Assembly (NCBI GenBank): GCA_052116865.1
Contig: JBQKKG010000001.1
Coordinates: 124,001-188,000 of the forward strand
Direction: 5' to 3'
DNA length: 64,000 nt
Source of the DNA: CAUPWF01 sp963515125
Lineage (GTDB): Bacteria; Bacillota; Clostridia; Lachnospirales; Lachnospiraceae
Shown here: piece by piece, positions 51,002 to 58,455 of the stretch
Layout: each line of letters starts with the position of its first letter
Numbering within the stretch: position 1 is the stretch's first letter
Position numbers and translations under genes: made by a program
The notes under the pieces: model-generated
Databases searched by the model: none
Told to the model about the DNA's origin: nothing
What the model saw: only the letters and a program-made list of their open reading frames with translations

Positions 51002-51083
51002 TAATATAGTTTATTATAACATAAGTTAGGCGGATAGGGGAAGGACATATAATATAAACCGTATTCTTGGTAATATTGTGATT

Positions 51084-52541
51084 TTACTGAGGCGTTTTCT
51101 TTGTTGGCTTTCGGCTCCAAACAGCACTTGGCTGAGCTTTGGCGGTAGGGTAACGGAAGAGCAATTTTTTTAGGGCGTCCCAATTAAATGGATACAATGG
51201 CCAAAAATAGCTTTTATGAGCAAAGGTTGGGGTAGTTATAATGGAAATAATAATTAAGACTGTTCCAATGATAAAACCATAAACGCCAAAAAAACCAGTC
51301 ATAAAGATCAAAAGTAGACGATAGACTCGAAGGGCATCGCCAAAGTCAATGCTTGGTAGAGCTAAGGTAGTTAAAAGAGTAATAGCGGCATAAAATATTA
51401 CTTCTAGTGAAGCCCAATTAAGGCTAATAGCTACATCACTTAAGATTAGGCCACCAACAATAGAAAGTGAGCCCGAAAACTTACTGGAGCTATGAGCAGA
51501 TGAGTATTTAAATAAATCTAATCCAACTTCGATAAATATGACGTAACCAAACAATTGAACAGACCCGACACTTCCAGTAGACAACAAATTTAGTTTATCA
51601 GATACTCTTGGCAAGTAGGCTCCGATGAGTAAAAAGACTGGCATTAAAAATAAGCTTGTCAATATACAAACAAAACGAATTAATCTGGAATAATTACTGA
51701 CTGTTGGGTTTTTATAGTAGTCTTCGGGACTTTGTGTAAACTGAAAAATTGTACAAGGTAAAATTAGAGCAGTTGGGGAATTATCTACTAATACTAAAAG
51801 ATGGCCTTCCATTAAATAACTACAGGCAACATCGGGGCGCTCGGTTATTTGCATACATGGGAGTGGATTATACCATCGCTTCTTTACAATCAGTTCTTCT
51901 AGACTTTTTACACCCATGGTTAAAGATGTGATCTTTAAAGAAGAAAGAATTTGATTCAAATGCTCTAATAAATCATCATCTACTAATCCATTCACATATG
52001 CCACTGCAACATCTGTCTTACTATCACTTCCTATAGAATGCATCTCAAAGGTTAATTTGGGATTACGAATTCTACGTCGTATAAGATTCGTATTAAAAAG
52101 AACCGTTTCTACAAATCCATCGCGTGCTCCCTGTGTTACTTTTTCAGTGTCGGGTTCCTCTATGCTTCTATTCGGATACTGTCGAGCATCGAGTATAATG
52201 GCTTCTGAGAATCCATCAATGATTAAAACAGATGGACCACTTAATAGATTTTTTAGGATAACGTTCCAATCAGTTGCCAATTCAACTTGTGCATAGCCAA
52301 TTTTAGAATTCATGTATTTTTGAATATTTTCAACGGTAGTATCTTCCATATAAACTGGATTTTGTAAATCAGAAAAAATTTTTTGAATGGATGAGTTTTG
52401 GCAGAACCCATTAATCCCTAGCCAGAAGGCTTTAGTTGAGCCTAGGAATAAATCTCTTGTAATCAAGTCAAAACTAGTACCAATTGGTAGTAGTTTGTGT
52501 GCTTGTTGTATATTTTCATTTAGATTTGTTGACAAATTCAT
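51084..52541 (-). CDS. GerA-family spore protein, SpoVAF-like
   Basis: A 485-residue inner spore-membrane protein. The N-terminal soluble domain holds 'LLSGPSVLIIDGFSEAIILDARQYPNRSIEEPDTEK' and 'GARDGFVETVLFNTNLIRRRIRNPKL'; five or six helices lie at about 290-440 ('GSVGSVQLFGYVIFIEVGLDLFKYS'). The end 'YFWPLYPFNWDALKKLLFRYP' is typical of SpoVAF, which assists calcium-dipicolinate release, rather than of GerAA with GerAB/GerAC partners; none are beside it. A poor match to a sigma-G promoter (TCATA, then AATACTA) lies upstream. SpoVAF identity is likely but not certain. Confidence 0.82.
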   Translation of the reverse strand: MNLSTNLNENIQQAHKLLPIGTSFDLITRDLFLGSTKAFWLGINGFCQNSSIQKIFSDLQNPVYMEDTTVENIQKYMNSKIGYAQVELATDWNVILKNLLSGPSVLIIDGFSEAIILDARQYPNRSIEEPDTEKVTQGARDGFVETVLFNTNLIRRRIRNPKLTFEMHSIGSDSKTDVAVAYVNGLVDDDLLEHLNQILSSLKITSLTMGVKSLEELIVKKRWYNPLPCMQITERPDVACSYLMEGHLLVLVDNSPTALILPCTIFQFTQSPEDYYKNPTVSNYSRLIRFVCILTSLFLMPVFLLIGAYLPRVSDKLNLLSTGSVGSVQLFGYVIFIEVGLDLFKYSSAHSSSKFSGSLSIVGGLILSDVAISLNWASLEVIFYAAITLLTTLALPSIDFGDALRVYRLLLIFMTGFFGVYGFIIGTVLIIISIITTPTFAHKSYFWPLYPFNWDALKKLLFRYPTAKAQPSAVWSRKPTKKTPQ

Positions 52542-52602
52542 ACAATTACCTCCATAGATAATTGTAGTATTAGCAAAAAGAAATATTTTATGAATTTTTG
52601 AA

Positions 52603-52646
52603 AATAAGGGATGGAAGCAATATATATTGCTTCCATCCCTTATTTA
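52603..52646. terminator. Perfect 44-base palindromic terminator
   Basis: The arms AAATAAGGGATGGAAGCAAT and ATTGCTTCCATCCCTTATTT are exact inverse copies around ATAT. It covers the last codon of the GGDEF gene and lies upstream of the SpoVAF-like gene, so on the minus strand it ends the diguanylate-cyclase transcript. Confidence 0.85.
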
Positions 52647-53753
52647 ATGATGTTTAATTTTTTTATTAGAATACATATTTTCGTCTGCGTTGCGAAAAAC
52701 ATCTAAAATATCAAGGTGATCAGCTTTGTTATATTGACTATAGCCATAAGAGATGGTTGGTACAATAGAATCCTTCTCTCTTTCCAAGTCTAAATAATGT
52801 AGCATCGATGAAATACAGGAGTATATGGCATCTTCCTCAACCCTTGAAGCTAAAACACAAAATTCATCACCACCAATACGGTAAGAGTACCCGATAGATT
52901 GAAAACTCTTTTTAATAATCTGAGCTATTAAGCGCAAATAATAATCTCCCTTTATGTGACTATAGGTATCATTAATATGTTTAAACATATCCACATCAAA
53001 TAAGATTACATATACATCATTTTTTTCCTTAAGTATTTCTAATTGTTTTTCAAAGGCTGGGCGGTTTAATAGTTGTGTGACAGTATCGTACTTAAATTGC
53101 ATTTCACGCTGAAAAAGGTAATACATTACTAAAACGAGTGTAATGCAATGCCAGGAAGAGTGTATGTGTGGAATTAGAACTTGGACTGTTGTACCAACAA
53201 GAATAATACTGCACAATATTAGTAAAAACACATACTCTGTATTTTGAAATTTTGTCCATTGATGATAATTAGTAATTACAAGTAGAAGGAGTCCTAATAA
53301 ATAAGTTATGACATAAAAGATAAAAAAAGGCCCTCTTTCGTAAGCATTATTAGGTGAAATAGAAAATGCTAAGCCGGTCCAAGGTGAAGTAATATAAAGA
53401 AGCGCATTTAATAATAATGGGATATAAAAATAAATTGTGTTTTTATATAATGTCTCATCTAATACAACGGCTAACAAATAAGGAATACATGCAGACAGTG
53501 AAAACCCAACAATGTTGGCAATAATATTAGGAAGACGATATTCTGGGCCAAGAGTATCAAATATAATGGTGCAAAGTTCTGTTATGATAACAATGATAGT
53601 GATTATAATAGTAATCAAATATGTGTTTGTTTTCTTAGTGGTCATAATCGTATTATAACCAACCAGATACAATAAAAGTAGAAGCATTATTATATTAATT
53701 ACGCTACTTGTACTTAGTGCAAGAATGTAATTGAACAAGATCTTTTCCTCCAT
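52644..53753 (-). CDS. Membrane-bound diguanylate cyclase
   Basis: A 369-residue protein with about seven N-terminal helices (residues 10-200), a region like 7TM sensor domains, and a GGDEF domain (about 210-365): 'DTVTQLLNRPAFEKQL', 'VILFDVDMFKHINDTYSHIKGDYYL', and an intact signature 'YRIGGDEFCVL'. It should make c-di-GMP in response to an unknown membrane or outer signal. No I-site is evident at the usual place. Single gene, followed by the perfect terminator. Confidence 0.9.
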   Translation of the reverse strand: MEEKILFNYILALSTSSVINIIMLLLLLYLVGYNTIMTTKKTNTYLITIIITIIVIITELCTIIFDTLGPEYRLPNIIANIVGFSLSACIPYLLAVVLDETLYKNTIYFYIPLLLNALLYITSPWTGLAFSISPNNAYERGPFFIFYVITYLLGLLLLVITNYHQWTKFQNTEYVFLLILCSIILVGTTVQVLIPHIHSSWHCITLVLVMYYLFQREMQFKYDTVTQLLNRPAFEKQLEILKEKNDVYVILFDVDMFKHINDTYSHIKGDYYLRLIAQIIKKSFQSIGYSYRIGGDEFCVLASRVEEDAIYSCISSMLHYLDLEREKDSIVPTISYGYSQYNKADHLDILDVFRNADENMYSNKKIKHH

Positions 53754-53824
53754 CTTTTGTGGGTGAATTAATAAAAAATAAACATAAAACTAAAACATAT
53801 TATAACACCAAATAAATACTTCCG

Positions 53825-54295
53825 CTAGTTGAAATTCAATAGGTATAAAGAGAGGTTTAAATATCCGGCGAATGTTACCCATAGTAAATACGGAATTTGA
53901 AGTTTCGCTGCAATAGGGTCAATCTTGAAAAAAAGTAAAATCATTAAAAGTATAGTGATCCAAAGCAAAAGTAAAATGAAAAATGCAAGTAAAATATTTT
54001 GCATATTAAAAAAAACAAGGGACCAAATGAAATTAAGTATTAATTGTATGTAATAGAGGCTTAAGGCATATTGTTTGTATGGTGAGTCAGAGTTGTCAAT
54101 CAGATAATAGCTAATCCCCATTAAAACATATAGTATAGTCCATACAATTGGAAATAGCCAATTAGGAGGGATAAAAGATGGTTGCTGTAAAACACTATAA
54201 AATTGGATGTTATTGGATGTAAGTAACCAAGATAGAACACCAACACATAGAGGGATAGCAATACTCATAATCAATGATTTAAAATTTAATTTCAT
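53825..54295 (-). CDS. TspO/MBR family protein
   Basis: A 156-residue protein with five helices. Family features: 'QQPSFIPPNWLFPIVWTILYVLMGISYYLI' (the P-x-W..P-x-W-T-x-L-Y-x-M-G block), 'LYYIQLILNFIWSLVFF', and 'PYLLWVTFAGYLNLSLYLLN'. TspO proteins bind porphyrins; in anaerobes the role is unclear. A single minus-strand gene. ATG 54295 is preceded by AGGAG. Confidence 0.92.
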   Translation of the reverse strand: MKLNFKSLIMSIAIPLCVGVLSWLLTSNNIQFYSVLQQPSFIPPNWLFPIVWTILYVLMGISYYLIDNSDSPYKQYALSLYYIQLILNFIWSLVFFNMQNILLAFFILLLLWITILLMILLFFKIDPIAAKLQIPYLLWVTFAGYLNLSLYLLNFN

Positions 54296-54437
54296 AAGAA
54301 CTCCTTTATCATTATAATTAATATTATTTTATACATTTTATGATGAAAATAAAAAATTAGAATTTATCTAGACTGAATTATTTCTTTAAGAAAGTACATA
54401 ATATATCAAATGATATACATAAGTAGGAGGATAAGAA

Positions 54438-55790
54438 ATGATGTCTATCTGGACAAACGAAACAACAAAATCGAAATTTAAAATATTAGAGCAGGATATA
54501 AAGACAGATGTGTTAATTATAGGAGGTGGAATGGCAGGTGTATTATGTGCTCGTTTGTTAGAGCAGCAAGGTGTAAATTATATGTTAGTTGAAGCGGATA
54601 CAATTGGTGGGGGAATTACAAAAAATACAACCGCTAAAATCACAGCACAACATGGTTTGATCTATAGCAAGTTAGTGAAAAAAAGAGGGATAGAATGTGC
54701 AAAACGGTATTTAGAAATAAACGAAATTGCTATTAAAAAATATAGGGAATTAAGTAAGGTTATCTCTTGTGAATTTGAGGAAAAAAGTGCATTTGTATAT
54801 GGGCGGGAACATAGAGAGAAGTTAGAACAGGAGATGGATGCGTTAAAATTAATAGGAGTGAATCCAGACTTTCATGACGAGATAATGCTTCCGTTTTCTG
54901 TGGTTGGAGCTATTGAATTTAAAAACCAGGCACAATTTCATCCCTTGAAATTTTTATATGGTATCGCCCAAGGATTAAATATTAATGAGCACACATTTGT
55001 GAGAGAAGTTAAGGATCGAAAGGCTTTTACCGATCATGGAATCATCTCGGCAGAAAAAATTATTGTAGCTACGCATTTTCCATTTTTAAATAAATATGGA
55101 AGCTATTTCCTAAAGATATATCAGCATCGATCCTATGTGATTGCTTTAGAACAGGCACCAAATATAAATGGAATGTATGTTGATCAAGCAGAAAAAGGAA
55201 TGTCATTTCGTAATTATAAAGATCTATTGCTGGTTGGAGGAGGAGATCATCGGACTGGAAAGCAAGGTGGTAACTGGAAAGAACTACGAGAATTTGCGGA
55301 CAAGTATTATCCAAGAGCAAAGGAGGCATATGCATGGGCCACGCAAGATTGCATGCCTTTAGATGATGTACCATATATTGGTCAATATTCAAAGCATACT
55401 CCTAATCTTTATGTAGCAACAGGGTTTCATAAATGGGGAATGACCACGTCTATGGCTGCAGCCATGTTATTAACCGATATAATATTAGAAAAAGATAATC
55501 CATATCAAGAATTATTTGCACCGAATAGAAGTATGTGGAACAAACAATTAGCTGTAAATAGCTGGGAGGCAATTCTAAATATTCTAACGCCAACGATTCC
55601 GCGTTGTCCACATTTAGGATGTGCATTAACATGGAATCAAGTAGAGCATACATGGGATTGTCCTTGCCACGGATCTCGATTCGAGCAAACTGGAGAATTA
55701 ATTGACAATCCTTCCATAAAATGTGCTAGCATAATTTCAAAGGAAAAAGGCAAAATAAACAGTAAAACCAAAGAAGGAGGAAAACTATGA
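54438..55790 (+). CDS. FAD-dependent oxidoreductase with C-terminal Rieske [2Fe-2S] domain
   Basis: A 450-residue enzyme (a second ATG at 54441 is equally possible). Residues about 20-370 are a DAO-type flavin fold with 'DVLIIGGGMAGVLCARLLEQQGV' and 'GGITKNTTAKITAQHG', and 'YVATGFHKWGMTTSMAAAMLL' near the end. Residues about 385-445 are a Rieske domain, 'CPHLGCALTWNQ..TWDCPCHGSRF', with both Cys-x-His and Cys-x2-His pairs. Related proteins occur in clostridial and Bacillus spore or stress loci. The substrate is unknown. Two small coat-type genes follow, the first overlapping its stop, so they form an operon. Confidence 0.9.
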   Translation: MMSIWTNETTKSKFKILEQDIKTDVLIIGGGMAGVLCARLLEQQGVNYMLVEADTIGGGITKNTTAKITAQHGLIYSKLVKKRGIECAKRYLEINEIAIKKYRELSKVISCEFEEKSAFVYGREHREKLEQEMDALKLIGVNPDFHDEIMLPFSVVGAIEFKNQAQFHPLKFLYGIAQGLNINEHTFVREVKDRKAFTDHGIISAEKIIVATHFPFLNKYGSYFLKIYQHRSYVIALEQAPNINGMYVDQAEKGMSFRNYKDLLLVGGGDHRTGKQGGNWKELREFADKYYPRAKEAYAWATQDCMPLDDVPYIGQYSKHTPNLYVATGFHKWGMTTSMAAAMLLTDIILEKDNPYQELFAPNRSMWNKQLAVNSWEAILNILTPTIPRCPHLGCALTWNQVEHTWDCPCHGSRFEQTGELIDNPSIKCASIISKEKGKINSKTKEGGKL

Positions 55791-55972
55791 ATCAGATATC
55801 AGAAAAAGAACTATCAGCATTAAATGATTTACTTTCAGAGGAAGAACTGTTAATTAAAAAATTTCAAATGCTTGCAAGTCAAACGCAAGATCAAGAAATT
55901 AAATCTCAATTTACAGAAATTTCCAATAAGCACCAAGGACACTTTAATTCATTATACCAACAATTAAGATAA
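55787..55972 (+). CDS. Small helical protein, possible spore-coat related
   Basis: A 61-residue mostly helical protein (ISEKELSALNDLLSEEELLIKKFQMLASQTQDQEIKSQF). The pattern (E-E-L-L-I-K-K-F and Q-x-H-x2-H-F near the end) resembles short CotF-associated proteins of clostridia. Its ATG overlaps the oxidoreductase stop (CTATGA), with GGAGG upstream. Family assignment is tentative. Confidence 0.6.
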   Translation: MNQISEKELSALNDLLSEEELLIKKFQMLASQTQDQEIKSQFTEISNKHQGHFNSLYQQLR

Positions 55973-55984
55973 GGAGGAAAAACG

Positions 55985-56251
55985 ATGCAAGTATTTACGG
56001 ATAAAGAAATATTAGGAGATGGATTAGCAGCAGAAAAAGCGGCAACCGATCATTACAATACATTTGCTAATGAATGTGTTAATGACAATGTAAGAAGTGC
56101 TATTTTACATTGCTTAGAACAAGAACACAGCATTCAACAGGATGTATTTAACACAATGCATGCAAAAGGATATTATCCGACTCCCGCAGCAGAAAGTAAC
56201 AAAGTAACTGAGGCTCAACAAAAATTTTCACAATGTGTAAAAAAAATCTAA
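55985..56251 (+). CDS. CotF-family spore coat protein
   Basis: An 88-residue protein matching the CotF family: 'ILGDGLAAEKAATDHYNTFANECVNDNVRSAILHCLEQEHSIQQDVFNTMHAKGYYPTPAA'. The ferritin-like helical pair with E-K-x11-E and E-x2-H is typical. CotF proteins lie in the spore coat. AAGGAGG precedes ATG 55985. Third gene of the oxidoreductase operon, followed by a terminator. Confidence 0.88.
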   Translation: MQVFTDKEILGDGLAAEKAATDHYNTFANECVNDNVRSAILHCLEQEHSIQQDVFNTMHAKGYYPTPAAESNKVTEAQQKFSQCVKKI

Positions 56252-56277
56252 TAATAAAAGAATAGCAATTTATAAAA

Positions 56278-56325
56278 TATCCCCCATGGTAGGTAGCATA
56301 CTTTACTGTTGGGGGAATTATTATA
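56278..56325 (+). terminator. Terminator after the CotF gene
   Basis: CCCCCA (56281-56286) pairs with TGGGGG (56310-56315), with an inner GTA..TAC stem (GTAG/CTTTAC region), then AATTATTAT. The T-run is interrupted. Confidence 0.55.
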
Positions 56326-56436
56326 TTTCTCATAAAAATAAAAACGTTGCAAAAACAACATATAAACAAAAAATACTATGGTATGATCGCTTCATAACAC
56401 AGAGTGGTTTACACAGATTATAGGAGGAGACATAAC

Positions 56437-58296
56437 ATGAGTAGAAGTATGTATTGTATGCAATGTCAAGAAACAAGCCGAAATCAAGGCTGTACAAAAG
56501 TAGGTGTGTGTGGAAAAAGTACGGATTTAGCAAATATGCAAGATTTGTTAATCTATGTAACAAAAGGATTGGCAGAGGTAACTACAAGGCTACGTACGGA
56601 AGGCAAGGGTGTTCCAAAGGAGATAAATAGATATATTACAGTAAATTTATTTACAACCATTACAAATGCGAATTTTGATGATGAAGTTTTTTATGTAAGG
56701 GTAAAGGAAACCTTGAAACTTAAAAAAGAGATGATGGCTCAACTTACTCAGAAGGATGGACTATCAGAGGCTGCCTTATGGGATATTGTAGGGGAGAGTC
56801 AATCAGAATTAAAAACAAAAGCTGGTAGAGATGAAGTAGGAGTACTGGCTACTGAAAATGAAGACATACGTTCTTTAAGAGAACTGATTATATATGGACT
56901 TAAGGGATTATCGGCGTACACAAAGCATGCCAATGCATTAGGGTATGATAGTGAGGAAATTGATATATTTGTGCAAGAAACATTGATGAAATTATTAGAT
57001 GATTCTTTGACGGTAAATCAATTAGTAGACTTAACACTAGAGACTGGTAAGGTTGGGGTTGATGGTATGGCACTATTAGATGTAGCAAACACCACAATCT
57101 ATGGAAATCCAGAGATTACAAAAGTAAAGATTGGAGTAGGGAAACGTCCTGGTATTTTAGTGTCAGGTCATGATCTTGCAGATCTAGAACAACTATTGAT
57201 ACAAACCGAAGGAACCGGGGTGGATGTATATACACATTCCGAAATGCTACCAGCACACTACTATCCAAAATTAAAAAAATATACACATTTAGTAGGAAAT
57301 TATGGGAATGCATGGTGGAAACAAAAAGAAGAGTTTGAAAGTTTTCAAGGACCAATTTTAATGACAACGAATTGTATTGTACCTCCAAAAGATTCGTATA
57401 AATCCCGTCTCTTTACAACTGGAGCCGCTGGATTTGCCGGATGTAAGCATATAGAAGGAGAAGCAGGAGCCAGGAAAGATTTTTCTGAAATCATAGAATT
57501 AGCAAAGAAATGTCAAGCACCAGAGGAAATTGAAACTGGAGAGATTATTGGTGGTTTTGCACATGAGCAAGTATTTGCATTAGCAGATACCGTGGTAGAG
57601 GCTGTGAAGTCAGGTGCTATTAAAAAATTCGTGGTAATGGCAGGTTGTGATGGTAGATCAAAATCTAGAAATTACTATACAGATTTCGCTAAGGCATTAC
57701 CGAGTGATACGGTCATTTTAACAGCGGGATGTGCGAAATATAAATATAATAAATTAAATTTAGGTGATATCGGTGGGATACCGAGAGTGTTAGATGCAGG
57801 TCAATGTAATGATTCGTATTCCCTTGCTTTAATTGCACTAAAATTAAAAGAGGTCTTTGAACTAGCAGATATCAATGAATTACCAATTATTTATAATATT
57901 GCTTGGTATGAGCAAAAAGCAGTGATTGTATTGTTGAGCTTATTATATCTTGGAGTAAAAGAAATTCATTTAGGACCAACACTTCCAGCATTCCTTTCAC
58001 CTAACGTGGCAAATGTATTGATTGAAAATTTTGGGATTACAGGGATTAGCACGGTAGAAAAAGATATGAAATTATTTTTTGGAGAAGAAATAAAAAGCAA
58101 TGATGCAATAGGGAATGTCATTAAGAAAGATACTGTGATTGGGGATATATTAGAGTCTAATCCTGAAAATGCTTCTGTTCTTATGGAGATGGGAATGCAT
58201 TGCTTAGGTTGTCCAGCTTCTCAAATGGAAACGCTGGAAGAGGCTTGTGCTGTTCATGGTTTTGAAGTGACAGAGATTCTAGCAAAATTAAAATAG
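56437..58296 (+). CDS. hcp: Hydroxylamine reductase (hybrid-cluster protein) fused to DUF1858
   Basis: A 619-residue protein. Residues 1-545 are Hcp: N-terminal cluster motif C7-x2-C10-x8-C19-x5-C25 (CMQC..GC..GVC), hybrid-cluster ligands in 'HSEMLPAHYYP', 'TTNCIVPP', 'TAGCAKYKYNKL' and 'DAGQCNDSYS'. Hcp reduces NO or hydroxylamine in anaerobes. Residues about 555-619 are a DUF1858 domain ('IKKDTVIGDILESNPENASVLMEMGMHCLGCPASQMETLEEACAVHG') with a C-x2-C, normally a separate protein. ATG 56437 with GGAGGAG upstream is the start, not the in-frame ATG at 56404. The fusion adds a possible redox or regulatory site. Confidence 0.92.
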   Translation: MSRSMYCMQCQETSRNQGCTKVGVCGKSTDLANMQDLLIYVTKGLAEVTTRLRTEGKGVPKEINRYITVNLFTTITNANFDDEVFYVRVKETLKLKKEMMAQLTQKDGLSEAALWDIVGESQSELKTKAGRDEVGVLATENEDIRSLRELIIYGLKGLSAYTKHANALGYDSEEIDIFVQETLMKLLDDSLTVNQLVDLTLETGKVGVDGMALLDVANTTIYGNPEITKVKIGVGKRPGILVSGHDLADLEQLLIQTEGTGVDVYTHSEMLPAHYYPKLKKYTHLVGNYGNAWWKQKEEFESFQGPILMTTNCIVPPKDSYKSRLFTTGAAGFAGCKHIEGEAGARKDFSEIIELAKKCQAPEEIETGEIIGGFAHEQVFALADTVVEAVKSGAIKKFVVMAGCDGRSKSRNYYTDFAKALPSDTVILTAGCAKYKYNKLNLGDIGGIPRVLDAGQCNDSYSLALIALKLKEVFELADINELPIIYNIAWYEQKAVIVLLSLLYLGVKEIHLGPTLPAFLSPNVANVLIENFGITGISTVEKDMKLFFGEEIKSNDAIGNVIKKDTVIGDILESNPENASVLMEMGMHCLGCPASQMETLEEACAVHGFEVTEILAKLK

Positions 58297-58318
58297 AATG
58301 TAAAAGTATAGTATAAGA

Positions 58319-58365
58319 TAAAATCACCAAAAAAGTCTGAGAAAAGACATTTTTGGTGATTTTTG
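58319..58365 (+). terminator. Terminator after hcp
   Basis: AAATCACCAAAAA (58321-58333) pairs with TTTTTGGTGATTT (58350-58362), with an inner GTC/GAC pair, then TTGCTTTT. Confidence 0.85.
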
Positions 58366-58455
58366 CTTTTTGGTGACTCAATCACAGAAAATGAGGAAAG
58401 ATACTTGTATAATCAATTAATCAAATGAAAATATATAAAGGAGTAGGTGAATAAG

